This document shows positions 25,762-34,270 of a DNA stretch of 64,000 nucleotides, piece after piece. The notes under the pieces were generated by a model, which was given only the letters and a program-made list of their open reading frames with translations, had not been told where the DNA came from and ran no database searches. Positions within the stretch are counted from its first letter, which is position 1, and every line of letters starts with the position of its first letter. This DNA is from UBA7985 sp049612785 (GTDB lineage: Bacteria > Pseudomonadota > Alphaproteobacteria > UBA7985), in assembly GCA_049612785.1 (NCBI GenBank), contig JBMZBW010000001.1, positions 1 to 64,000 on the forward strand, written 5' to 3'. The position numbers were made by a program, and so were the translations under genes.

Positions 25762-28254
25762 ATGACCACCAAAATCAGCTCAGACTACCTCATTGTCGGC
25801 ACTGGCGCCGTTGGAATGGCATTCGCGGACGTTTTGCTGAGCGAAACAGACGCGACAATGACCATGGTAGACCGCTATCCGGCTCCCGGAGGGCATTGGA
25901 ATGTCGCTTATCCCTTTGTTACGCTGCATCAACCCAGTGCTTTCTATGGCGTGAGCTCAAAAGAGCTGAGCAAAGGGCATGTTGATCAGATCGGCTTGAA
26001 CAAAGGACTGAGTGATCTGGCCACGGGCGCCGAAATCAAAGCCTATTTCGATGAAGTGATGCGCCAAACATTTCTGCCTTCGGGCCGAGTGCAGTATTTT
26101 CCCATGTCAGACTATCAGGGGCAGGGGCGCTTCACCTCTTTGCTCTCCGGCGCTGAGAGCGTGGTTGAATTCGACACGCTCGTCGACGCAACCTTTCTTA
26201 AAACCAGCGTGCCAGCGACGCATGAGCCGAACTTTACTGTCGATCCGGGCGTTTCTTTCATTCCGATCAACGGATTGGTCAACGTTCAGGAGCCTCCAGA
26301 GCGCTATGTCATCGTAGGAGGCGGAAAAACGGGCATTGATGCCTGTCTCTGGCTCTTGCAGAACGGCGTTGATGCGGATCGTATCACTTGGATCATCCCA
26401 AGAGACGCGTGGATGCTGGACCGTAACAACACCCAGCCGCGGCGCGAATTTTTCGATCAAACCATTGGCTCACAGGCCGCTTTGATGGAATCGCTGGCCG
26501 AAGCAACCGACCGGGACGATGCCTTTGACCGGTTGGAGGCCTCTGGCTATTTCCTGCGGTTGGATCCTGCGGTTCGACCGGCCATGTTCCACGGCGCAAC
26601 CATTTCTCCGGATGAAGTCACAGCGCTGCGGAGCATCAAAGACGTGGTGCGAATGGGACGTGTTACCCGCATCAGCGCAACGCAAATTGAGTTGACGGAA
26701 GGGACAATTCCGACGTCATCAAGGGCCTTGCACGTCGATTGCAGCGCTTCCGCCATCACCAATCTCGAAACAAAACCGATCTTCAATAACAAGGTCATCA
26801 CCCCACAGATGGTGCGTTCCTATCAGCCTATTTTCAGCGCAGCACTCATCGCGCACGTTGAGGCGGCTTACGAGGGCGACGCTAAGAAGAATGCCCTGTG
26901 TGAGGTTGTTCCCGTGCCGAATTCGGACAGCGACTTCTTTCGCTTTACTGCCGTTTCAATGATGAACCAGTACAATTGGGGGCAGGATAAGACATTGCGC
27001 CGCTGGATTGCTGATAATCGGCTGGATGGGTTCAGTAAGCTGATCTCAGACATCCCGAAGGAGGATACGCACCGCCGTGGAACGATCCAGCGCATTCGAG
27101 ATAACTCAATGCCTGCAATGATGAAGTTACAGCGCTTCATCAAAGAGCTCGACGACGCGGAAGCCTCCACAAACCCACAGCCGGTGACAGAGCTGCAGAT
27201 CCATAAATCTGACCACACCCAAACACGGCTCATGCCTTTCGCACTCCGTGAGCTGGAGGACGGAGAGGTGAGGATGAAAGTCGAGCAGTTCGGGTTTTCG
27301 TCCAACAACATAACCTATGCGGTCACGGGGCACAGTCTGCGCTACTGGCAGTTCTTTCCGCCGCAAGGTGACAGTGATGACAGTTGGGGTCTGCTGCCGG
27401 TTTGGGGGTTTGCGACCGTTCAAGAAAGTCGATGTGAAGACCTGGAAGAAGGTAGTCGGCTCTTTGGCTACTGGCCAACGGCGAGCCACGTGACCATTCG
27501 GCCAACCCACATAAACGCGTCACGTGTGGTTGATGGCTCTCCGCACCGTGCGGATTTGGCGCGAGCCTACAACGCTTATCGGCGCATGGGGGAGCCTAAT
27601 CCCATGATGGATCAACCGATGATGCTGCTCTCACCACTCTATATTACCTCCTGGTGCCTATGGGATTATCTCGTTGATAATCAGTGGTTTAGCGCTAACC
27701 GCGTTGTCATAGTCAGCGCTTCATCCAAGACCAGCATCGGCCTCGCAACGGCCTTGAGCATGGACCCGGAAGCCAAGCCTGCCACGGGGTTAACCAGCAG
27801 CCGCAACCGTGATTTTGTCGCTGGCCTTGGCCTTTATGATCAAATCGTTTCCTACGATGATCTGACCGAACTCGAAGACACGCCGACTGTGGTTGTCGAC
27901 ATGTCCGGCAATGCGGAGGTTTTGTCCGGTATTCAGCAATACCTGGGCGATAATCTGAAATACTGCATCAACGTAGGCCTGACGCACTGGGATCAACCTG
28001 CCCAAGGGACCGGTATCCCGAAGGATCGTAAGGAAATGTTCTTTGCCCCTGGGCACATCCAGAAACGCTCGGCAGAGTGGGGGGGCAAGGAACTCGACCA
28101 ACGCACGACAGCATTCATGATGCAGGCGGGGATGAAGGCGCAGGGTTGGATTTCGTACCAGTCTCATCGTGGTTTACAGGGTCTGGAAGCGCTCTACGGC
28201 GAGGTCGTTCAGGGAGCGATTGCCCCTGACAAGGGGCTGGTCATCCAGATGTGA
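25762..28254 (+). CDS. Two-domain oxidoreductase: FAD/NAD(P)-binding flavoprotein fused to DUF2855
   Basis: 830 aa. Residues 1 to about 470 are a flavin monooxygenase-like unit: dinucleotide fold YLIVGTGAVGMAFADVLL near the N-terminus, FAD-contact stretch RYPAPGGHWNVAYPFV, and a second Rossmann motif VIVGGGKTGIDACLWLL near residue 189. Residues from about 480 to the end match DUF2855: MKVEQFGFSSNNITYAVTG, LPVWGFATV, and a later Rossmann-like VVIVSASSKTSIGLATAL near residue 647, resembling a zinc-less medium-chain reductase. The fusion implies a flavin-dependent oxidation coupled to an NAD(P)H-dependent reduction of one substrate; the substrate is unknown. It has its own upstream gap after the porin terminator. 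Downstream genes are copper chaperones. Confidence 0.75.
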   Translation: MTTKISSDYLIVGTGAVGMAFADVLLSETDATMTMVDRYPAPGGHWNVAYPFVTLHQPSAFYGVSSKELSKGHVDQIGLNKGLSDLATGAEIKAYFDEVMRQTFLPSGRVQYFPMSDYQGQGRFTSLLSGAESVVEFDTLVDATFLKTSVPATHEPNFTVDPGVSFIPINGLVNVQEPPERYVIVGGGKTGIDACLWLLQNGVDADRITWIIPRDAWMLDRNNTQPRREFFDQTIGSQAALMESLAEATDRDDAFDRLEASGYFLRLDPAVRPAMFHGATISPDEVTALRSIKDVVRMGRVTRISATQIELTEGTIPTSSRALHVDCSASAITNLETKPIFNNKVITPQMVRSYQPIFSAALIAHVEAAYEGDAKKNALCEVVPVPNSDSDFFRFTAVSMMNQYNWGQDKTLRRWIADNRLDGFSKLISDIPKEDTHRRGTIQRIRDNSMPAMMKLQRFIKELDDAEASTNPQPVTELQIHKSDHTQTRLMPFALRELEDGEVRMKVEQFGFSSNNITYAVTGHSLRYWQFFPPQGDSDDSWGLLPVWGFATVQESRCEDLEEGSRLFGYWPTASHVTIRPTHINASRVVDGSPHRADLARAYNAYRRMGEPNPMMDQPMMLLSPLYITSWCLWDYLVDNQWFSANRVVIVSASSKTSIGLATALSMDPEAKPATGLTSSRNRDFVAGLGLYDQIVSYDDLTELEDTPTVVVDMSGNAEVLSGIQQYLGDNLKYCINVGLTHWDQPAQGTGIPKDRKEMFFAPGHIQKRSAEWGGKELDQRTTAFMMQAGMKAQGWISYQSHRGLQGLEALYGEVVQGAIAPDKGLVIQM

Positions 28255-28302
28255 GCATCTCAGGGCATTGACGCTCAGCGATTGAGCTTTCATTGACGAG
28301 GG

Positions 28303-28647
28303 ATGATGTCGATTTTTCGCGATAGGCAGGTAAGGCTTGCCATGCTGCTCCTGTACGGGTTGGCGGCACTGTGCCTGTCGCTTGCCCATGCCGAGCGGAT
28401 CTTTGCGGAACCTGTCTTGGATCGACCCAGCTTCTGTCTCAGTGAGGTTGAGGCGAACGAGGCCGGGGGTTTGCCGGATTGCGGTCTTTGCAAAGACTTA
28501 TCTGGTGCTGTCCCGACTCATTTTTCGCCTGACGCATTTGCCATCTCTCAGCATGTTGAAGCGCTGCGCTTTGTCTCCATCATCAATGTCGGTCTGACAT
28601 CGCACTTACCGCCTGTTGGCTCGCGAGCACCCCCTTTGTTTTCCTGA
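28303..28647 (+). CDS. Small secreted Cys-containing protein, hypothetical
   Basis: 114 aa. Starts MMSIFRDRQ after GAGGG; ATG 28306 is equally possible. An N-terminal hydrophobic segment (VRLAMLLLYGLAALCLSLAHA) is a signal peptide or anchor. The mature part has Cys in SFCLSEVE and a CGLCKD pair, a possible metal or disulfide site. It resembles the short, DUF2946-like proteins that often precede PCuAC and copper genes, but that match is weak. It lies 37 bp before the PCuAC gene, so a role in copper handling is inferred. Confidence 0.6.
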   Translation: MMSIFRDRQVRLAMLLLYGLAALCLSLAHAERIFAEPVLDRPSFCLSEVEANEAGGLPDCGLCKDLSGAVPTHFSPDAFAISQHVEALRFVSIINVGLTSHLPPVGSRAPPLFS

Positions 28648-28684
28648 CTCATCCAACGTAAATTTTGAAATCAGGAAACATCCC

Positions 28685-29191
28685 ATGAAAAAGCTTCTTA
28701 CTGTTTTTGCCCTTAGCGCTGCTCTGGGCACATCACTCTTTTCCCACGCAGACGATCAGGCGGACCATCACGGTTTGATGATTACGGAGGCCTGGAGCCG
28801 CGTGACCACACCCGGGGCCAAAGTTGGCGGCGGCTATCTGAAGATTACCAACCATAGCGACAACGACGATCACTTGGAGTCCGTCGCCTCGGACCATTCT
28901 GCCAAGGCCGAAGTTCATTCCATGGTCATGCAAGACGACGTCATGATCATGCGTCCGCTCGAAGAGGGTTTGGCCATTCCAGCAGGTGAGACAGTGTATC
29001 TGGCGCCGGGCGGTCTGCATCTTATGTTCATGCAACTCCGTCAGCCTCACGTTGTCGGGGAACCATTCGACGCCACGCTGAGCTTTAAGCATGCCGGTGA
29101 GAAAACCGTGTCGTTCGAAGTCTTGTCGATGCGAGACAGCATGGCGCGCGAAACGCAATCTGATGATCATGCGGAGGAACACAAGCATTGA
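28685..29191 (+). CDS. PCuAC-type periplasmic copper chaperone
   Basis: 168 aa with a signal peptide (MKKLLTVFALSAALGTSLFSHA). It delivers Cu(I) to the CuA site of cytochrome c oxidase, usually via a SCO protein. The H(M)x10Mx21HxM copper motif is visible as His78, Met80 and distal His112, Met114 (GGLHLMFM). A His/Asp-rich start (DDQADHH) and His-rich end (DDHAEEHKH) may add binding sites. Its TGA overlaps the SCO start TTG, so the two are translationally coupled. Confidence 0.93.
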   Translation: MKKLLTVFALSAALGTSLFSHADDQADHHGLMITEAWSRVTTPGAKVGGGYLKITNHSDNDDHLESVASDHSAKAEVHSMVMQDDVMIMRPLEEGLAIPAGETVYLAPGGLHLMFMQLRQPHVVGEPFDATLSFKHAGEKTVSFEVLSMRDSMARETQSDDHAEEHKH

Positions 29192-29787
29192 AAGCGCTTC
29201 GTTATACCTTGTGGGCAGCAGTCGTTCTGGCCGTTGCCGTTGCTGGCGCTATGGTCTGGACGCTCAACCAGCCGGGTCAAACAAACTCCTCAGGAACCGG
29301 AGCGCCCACGCTGGGCGCGCCGTTTTCTCTGGTTGAGGCGAACGGTGAGCCCATAAGCGAGCGCGCCTTTGCCGGGCGACCGACGGCTCTGTTTTTTGGT
29401 TTTACTCAGTGTCCTGAGGTGTGTCCGGTTTCGCTTTACGAGGTCTCTACCCTCATGGATGAACTGGGGGCAGAGCGCCGCGATCTGCAGGCTTTTTTCA
29501 TCAGTGTAGACCCGGAACGCGATACACCTGAGGTTCTTGAGTCTTACATCTCACCTTTTGCTGACAACATTCGCGGAATCACGGGTGACTTGTCCGGCAT
29601 TCTCGCGCTGGCTAAAGCGTGGGGGATTCACGTCGAAAAGCTGCCTTTGGCAGATGGCGACTACACGGTTGATCACACGGCATCGGTGATTTTGGTGGAT
29701 CGGGCGGGAAAGTTCAGAGGAACAATTGCCTACCGCGAAAATCATGAAACCGCCCTGGAAAAACTCAAGCTGATCATCGATCTCTAG
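29188..29787 (+). CDS. SCO1/SenC/PrrC copper-delivery protein
   Basis: 199 aa thioredoxin-fold protein anchored by one N-terminal transmembrane segment (LWAAVVLAVAVAGAMVW). Copper ligands are Cys75 and Cys79 (TQCPEVCPVS) and the distal His163 in VDHTASV. It matures CuA in the cytochrome oxidase and can also sense redox. Start TTG 29188 with GGAGGA upstream overlaps the PCuAC stop. Confidence 0.95.
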   Translation: MKALRYTLWAAVVLAVAVAGAMVWTLNQPGQTNSSGTGAPTLGAPFSLVEANGEPISERAFAGRPTALFFGFTQCPEVCPVSLYEVSTLMDELGAERRDLQAFFISVDPERDTPEVLESYISPFADNIRGITGDLSGILALAKAWGIHVEKLPLADGDYTVDHTASVILVDRAGKFRGTIAYRENHETALEKLKLIIDL

Positions 29788-29843
29788 GCTTCTGATTCTC
29801 TTTTTTTAATAGGTTTGTCTGCATTTTAAACGATTTAAGATAG

Positions 29844-29878
29844 GTTATGCGTGGATTCGCGTATATCAGTCGCATAAC
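29844..29878. promoter_or_regulatory. Perfect 8-bp inverted repeat in A+T-rich gap
   Basis: GTTATGCG (29844-29851) and CGCATAAC (29871-29878) are separated by 19 bp, in the 162-bp A+T-rich gap before the hypothetical secreted protein gene. It could be an operator or hairpin. No known motif is recognised. Confidence 0.45.
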
Positions 29879-29949
29879 AGCATTAAATGTCAGTATCATT
29901 AGAATAAGTCGATAATAACTAAATCACCTTTTGGTTTAGGATTTCGACT

Positions 29950-30327
29950 GTGAATCTCGTCATGAAGTTAGCGGCTTTGGTGCTTGTGCTGTGTCCGGCA
30001 CTGGCAAACGCCCAGTTTCAGAAAGTGCGTGCAACCGTGAGCCTTCCGGAGCGGTTCGCCCAGACTAAAGTCTGCGATACTTCAGCTTTTCCCCCTTTTA
30101 ACCGACATGGGCCGTGGCATTTTGATCTGTGTAACGGTGCTGCAGAAGTCATCGTGAGTTGCCACATCTCGGCTTCGATGCGGGCTAAGGAGGTTTTGCC
30201 TTCCCCCATGCTTCGTCGCGCTCTACTGCGGATGATTGAGGAGTTTGAGGCTGGCGCAGGCGTGGAAGAGGCTGTTCACAGCGCTTTGGAGCTCAGATGC
30301 GAATACGTGTTGAGTGTACCGGGATAA
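29950..30327 (+). CDS. Hypothetical secreted protein
   Basis: 125 aa from GTG 29950 (AGGAT upstream); ATG 29962 is an alternative that gives a cleaner signal peptide (MKLAALVLVLCPALANA). The mature part has four Cys (KVCDT, DLCNGA, VSCHIS, LRCEYV) that could form two disulfides. No family was recognised. It sits alone between the copper set and the hemY terminator on the opposite strand. Confidence 0.6.
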   Translation: MNLVMKLAALVLVLCPALANAQFQKVRATVSLPERFAQTKVCDTSAFPPFNRHGPWHFDLCNGAAEVIVSCHISASMRAKEVLPSPMLRRALLRMIEEFEAGAGVEEAVHSALELRCEYVLSVPG

Positions 30328-30361
30328 AAAAAGGGGCCAGCACGATTACCGTGCCGGCCCC
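30326..30361 (-). terminator. Rho-independent terminator after the hemY-like gene
   Basis: A 12-bp stem (GGGGCC-x-GCACG with CGTGC-x-GGCCCC, one G-U pair) on the minus strand, with a five-base loop, is followed by seven U residues. It ends the hemD-mitofilin-hemY transcript and abuts the stop of the plus-strand hypothetical gene. Confidence 0.85.
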
Positions 30362-30392
30362 TCTCGCATCATCAGATTTCAGAACTTTAGCC

Positions 30393-31706
30393 TCAAGTTG
30401 GCGGTAGTTGCTTGGGTGCTTGTGCGGCACGGGTTGGCAGACCAACACTGCCACTCGCCCCGCAATCGGTGCATACAGCCCGCCAACGCGTGTGTTCCGC
30501 TCCACAACTCGAGCACACCTGCGGTTCAATGGGCAAACTATGACCATTGAGCGCCGTCGGGGATCGGTCCCTTCCGTCGGTTTCCAGGTTTTGAAGCCGA
30601 AGCTTGAGTGCATTGACCCCCACCGCAGAAGAGGTTTCCGGCAGGTCGCCAACGGCATCTTTGGCGATGGCAATATCGCCGCTTTCAATGGCGGCCTCAG
30701 CGCGCAGGTATTGGCTGAACAAGGCGCTTGGGTTTGCCTGAACCAATTCCGCAATGGCGGTGCGCTTCGCAGCAATGCTTTGAGGGTCAAAGGCTCGAAG
30801 GTAGGTGGTTGCGACACCGGCAGTCGGGCGCAGACGCCATGCCTCCACAGCGTGTTCAATAGCCCGCCGCTTGTTGCCGAGTTCGAGGCTGGCCCGTGCT
30901 GCCAGCGAGCGGGCAGGGATGAAGGTAGGGTCATCGGACAGAGCCCGCGTCGCGTGATCAACGGCTTGTCGCCAAGCGCCCTTTTCTGCTGCTTGGAAGG
31001 CCAGATCCGTTTCGGTCAGGGCCAGACGGTTTTTGGCGTCAGAAGAAGACAGCAGGCGGCGACTGGCCAGTCGTTTGACAGCGCGTTGCGCGCCTTCGAG
31101 CTGGCCTGTCTGGAGACCCATTTCGTACTCGGTTTCCAAGATCCAAGGGGCGTTGGGTTTGATTTTGCGGGCGCGTTCCAACAACTGCTGAACCTCTTTC
31201 CGGTCCCCGCGCGCGAGGGCCTGCATGGTCTTGCCACGCAGACCGAGAAAGGCGGTTTCATCATTCTTCGTCATTTCGTCGAAGTATTTTGCCGCCGATT
31301 CCTCATCCCCGTTGAGCTGTGCGGCTTGTGCGGTCAGAAGCATGGTCGCTGGGGTTTCTTCGAGCAATTTGTTGGCTCGGCGGGCTTGCTTGTCGGCCTC
31401 GTCAGGGTCACCGGCGGCCAGCGCAACCAAACCATGGGTCAGAGCCTTGTAGCCTCGGTTTTGCCGAGAGATACGCGCGTTTTTCGCCATTTCTGCCGGC
31501 ATAGCAAGTGTGCGACGCACGGCGAAATACACCCAGCCAAAGAGCCAAAAGGCAATCAGCAGCCCAAAGAATACAAAACCAAGGTGAAGTTTCAGGCGGT
31601 AGCCAAAAACCTCGAAGGACGCGTTCCAGTCTGGGTTTTCACTGAACACGTAAGCAATCAATGCCAACACGACAAAGAAAGCAGCAAGCAGGATAAATCG
31701 GACCAT
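30393..31706 (-). CDS. HemY-like TPR membrane protein with C-terminal zinc ribbon
   Basis: 437 aa. Two transmembrane helices at the N-terminus (residues 3-21 and about 42-62) with little between them, then tetratricopeptide-type helices through about residue 370. The name HemY comes from its place behind hemD; it is not protoporphyrinogen oxidase. The C-terminus has CSSCGAEHTRW and CTDCGASGS, a zinc ribbon. Third gene of hemD-mitofilin-hemY on the minus strand. It probably acts as a scaffold at the inner membrane; a role in heme-pathway assembly is suspected but unproven. Confidence 0.85.
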   Translation of the reverse strand: MVRFILLAAFFVVLALIAYVFSENPDWNASFEVFGYRLKLHLGFVFFGLLIAFWLFGWVYFAVRRTLAMPAEMAKNARISRQNRGYKALTHGLVALAAGDPDEADKQARRANKLLEETPATMLLTAQAAQLNGDEESAAKYFDEMTKNDETAFLGLRGKTMQALARGDRKEVQQLLERARKIKPNAPWILETEYEMGLQTGQLEGAQRAVKRLASRRLLSSSDAKNRLALTETDLAFQAAEKGAWRQAVDHATRALSDDPTFIPARSLAARASLELGNKRRAIEHAVEAWRLRPTAGVATTYLRAFDPQSIAAKRTAIAELVQANPSALFSQYLRAEAAIESGDIAIAKDAVGDLPETSSAVGVNALKLRLQNLETDGRDRSPTALNGHSLPIEPQVCSSCGAEHTRWRAVCTDCGASGSVGLPTRAAQAPKQLPPT

Positions 31707-31738
31707 AGTGTCGTCTCCCGTTCAGGCTTCCCAGCCGG

Positions 31739-33265
31739 TTAGTTGGATACCGATGCGCGGGCCGAATTCAGGGTCGTGGTTACCCAGTCCCCCAGAATGC
31801 GGCGCTGATCTTCGTAGGTGGCGCGATTACCTAAATCCGTGACAAGACCGTCAAAGCGAGCTTGCGTTTCGGGAGAAAGGTTCATTTCAACCGTATCATC
31901 AAGCAACTCCGTCAAAGCTGCGTCGTAGTCACCTTCAAGCACTCGAGCGGAGGCGCGGGCCATGTTGCCTTCGATGCCGGGAATGGCTGAGATATCTTCA
32001 ATCTTTTCGATTGAGACCAGACTTTCCAGGCGCGCGATGACCTTACCGCCCCGCCCTTCGGCAGAGTTGATACGGGTTTCATTGATCAGCTTGGGGCTGA
32101 GAGCCTGAATGGTTTCGGCCAGGATTTGCTGAGTTGGGACGCGCATATCGGCAATGGCGTCCACGGTAGAGAGCACGCTCAACAGGGGCGCTTCGGTTGG
32201 GTTCAATGCTTCCAGCGAAGACATATGAGACCGAACCGGGGCAGAGGACGCCAAAGCATCCCGAAGTTGGTTTACGGCGAGAACCTTGGTGGACGTCTCA
32301 ACCGAGACTTCTTTGAGCGCCGTGAATTCATCGCTGAGCCCACTCATCGACTCTGCGACCACAGCAAGCTGTTCCGCCGTCAGCGCTTTGGCTTCATCCA
32401 GTGTTGTCGACAGGGCAGACATTTGCTCACTCATGGTCGATTGGACGCTTGCCAATCGCTCGCTGAAGGCTGCAGAGGTCTCTTCAAACTGGGCTGTGAC
32501 GGCTGAGCGGGTTTCGCTGAGGGCAGAATCGGTTTGGCTCGATAGATCCGCAAAGGCGCTCATGCCTGCATCAATAGAGGACTGCAGACCGGCGATTTGG
32601 TCGTTTGAGGATGCCCGGACGTCTTCGATGGCGACTGCGATTTGCTCGCTGACCTGCGCGGGCAGATCATTCAGGGCGCCTTCGGCGTTCTGCAGGCGCT
32701 CGGTCAGGTTTGCGACGAGGGTCTGGTTGCTGGCAAAGTCGGTGGAGAGTTCACCCAGTCGAGCCAGAGAACCATCCATGGTTTCTGCCAAGTCGGCAAT
32801 CTGTGCATTGACTGAACTCAGTGCGCCCTCTTCGTCGAGGTTCATCAAAGCGGTGGGCTCAGCCGCAGCTGCCGGTACCACGTCTGCGCGGTCCAAGCTG
32901 GCGGTAACGCGGTCCAATTCGGTGTTCAGGGCGGCAATCGTCGCGGCAAGGTCAGCTTCGACCTGATCGACGCTGCTCTTCACAGAAGCCAGCTCTCCTT
33001 CGAGCAAAGAGAGGTTGGCCGATCCATCTTTGGGCGCTGCTTCAATGGCCTTAAGTCGAGCTTCAATGCTCTCAAAGGTTCCTTGGGTCTCACTGAAATC
33101 TGTAGGGTCGTTGTCCCGGATGACAAACACCAGAGCAATCGCGCTCACAACCAGCGCAAGAACGGCAACGATGAGCGAAAGATTCATCGACTTCTTTTCA
33201 GAAGCTTCCGTTACATCTTCCGCGCTGGCTTCAATGATAGTGGCTTCTTGGGTGTTCTCGGCCAT
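31739..33265 (-). CDS. Mitofilin-like membrane protein (COG4223 type)
   Basis: 508 aa from ATG 33265 (AAGGA upstream). A short cytoplasmic N-terminus, one transmembrane helix (about residues 29-49, LIVAVLALVVSAIALVFVI), then a long Ser/Ala/Glu/Gln-rich coiled coil (about 60-330), and a compact C-terminal region homologous to the mitofilin/MIC60 core. Alphaproteobacterial homologues are proposed ancestors of mitochondrial Mic60, which bends membranes. It sits between hemD and hemY, the conserved alphaproteobacterial location. Confidence 0.85.
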   Translation of the reverse strand: MAENTQEATIIEASAEDVTEASEKKSMNLSLIVAVLALVVSAIALVFVIRDNDPTDFSETQGTFESIEARLKAIEAAPKDGSANLSLLEGELASVKSSVDQVEADLAATIAALNTELDRVTASLDRADVVPAAAAEPTALMNLDEEGALSSVNAQIADLAETMDGSLARLGELSTDFASNQTLVANLTERLQNAEGALNDLPAQVSEQIAVAIEDVRASSNDQIAGLQSSIDAGMSAFADLSSQTDSALSETRSAVTAQFEETSAAFSERLASVQSTMSEQMSALSTTLDEAKALTAEQLAVVAESMSGLSDEFTALKEVSVETSTKVLAVNQLRDALASSAPVRSHMSSLEALNPTEAPLLSVLSTVDAIADMRVPTQQILAETIQALSPKLINETRINSAEGRGGKVIARLESLVSIEKIEDISAIPGIEGNMARASARVLEGDYDAALTELLDDTVEMNLSPETQARFDGLVTDLGNRATYEDQRRILGDWVTTTLNSARASVSN

Positions 33266-33456
33266 GATTTGGTTCCTTAACGAATTCGCGGCGCGCTGAT
33301 GCGTGTTTGCAGTTGGGGCAGAAACATGTGGTGGAGCCTGCCCGTTCACGGTCCGCAACATCGCGTTTTCCAGAGACTTGCCAGATACAAACTACTGCCG
33401 ACATCGACGCAAGCCAAGAATACGTGACGAAATGCTTGGAAGCACCCAGCACACCA

Positions 33457-33480
33457 ATTTATATAAAATTTTTTATAAAT
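33457..33480. other. A+T-only inverted repeat between hemD and the mitofilin gene
   Basis: ATTTATA (33457-33463) and TATAAAT (33474-33480) flank ten A/T bases. It lies just past the hemD stop on the minus strand and about 190 bp before the mitofilin start, so it could be a -10-rich promoter or a weak processing hairpin. Confidence 0.35.
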
Positions 33481-33484
33481 AGAC

Positions 33485-34270
33485 TCAAAACGCAAGGGAT
33501 TTCAGAAGTTCGAGCATGGACAGGCGGTTGGAAGACTCTGGAAAAGCCATTTCAGTCCAGAATTTTGCCGAAAATCGGGTTCGCTTTCGTGCTGTCAGGC
33601 CAATGAGACGAAGTTGATCGGGTCTCTTGGCCCCTAATTTTGTCAGCAGTGATTCGAAACCCTGCCGCTGAGACGGTGATAGCGCGAGGACTGAAAGTGC
33701 CGGAGCCTGTATGATTTCGCGGGCTGTTGCAGGCGTCCACGGGTTAAGGAGGGACAGCGCGCGATGATAAATCGGCACAAACAAATCCCGCTGTGGATCA
33801 AGTTTGATGCTCAATTCGGTGGGCGTCAGCGCACGGTTGCCGAGATAGATTTTCGGATGCGCTTCCAGAGCAGCGGGGAGCCCCTCGCGGCGAAAGCCAC
33901 CTGTGGCGGACCAGACAGGTGTGATCCCGAGCGCCCTGACAGCCTGGCTGGTTTCCGGGCCTGGCGTGATGATGCGCAAGGACGAGCGAACATCTGGAAA
34001 CCAAGATTGACGGGCAAGGGCAACCGCGGCGCGTGGGCTGGGAATGACAACCAGAGCCTCCTCCAGAGGCCCATTGGTGTCTGGCAATGCGGCTTTCACA
34101 GCAGAGTCGACAAAGAGACTCGCTCTCAGCACCCGGCACCCCCGCTGCCGAAGCACGGTGGCATAGGGCTGCGCGGCGACGTCCTGTCGATCTGTGCACA
34201 TCAGAACCAAAGGCTGCGATGGTCCTGAGCGGTTGACGAGCCTTGGTCGGTTGCGCCAAGCAGAGGGCAT
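33485..34270 (-). CDS. hemD: Uroporphyrinogen-III synthase
   Basis: Closes hydroxymethylbilane to uroporphyrinogen III in heme and siroheme synthesis. 261 aa from ATG 34270; the conserved fold begins PLVLMCTDRQDVAAQPYAT, so a start at TTG 34210 or ATG 34201 is possible. Weakly conserved as usual, but VIPSPRAAVALA, the TGGFRREGLPAALE stretch and ALSPSQRQGFESLL fit the two-domain synthase. The ATG on this strand and the tsaD ATG on the other lie within the same CATG. hemC is not present between them. Confidence 0.8.
   Translation of the reverse strand: MPSAWRNRPRLVNRSGPSQPLVLMCTDRQDVAAQPYATVLRQRGCRVLRASLFVDSAVKAALPDTNGPLEEALVVIPSPRAAVALARQSWFPDVRSSLRIITPGPETSQAVRALGITPVWSATGGFRREGLPAALEAHPKIYLGNRALTPTELSIKLDPQRDLFVPIYHRALSLLNPWTPATAREIIQAPALSVLALSPSQRQGFESLLTKLGAKRPDQLRLIGLTARKRTRFSAKFWTEMAFPESSNRLSMLELLKSLAF

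Noticed and set aside
30408..31742. 444-codon frame antisense to the hemY-like gene
   Set aside because: It is a shadow of a G+C-rich coding strand; HemY-like features are only seen on the other strand and a terminator supports that strand.
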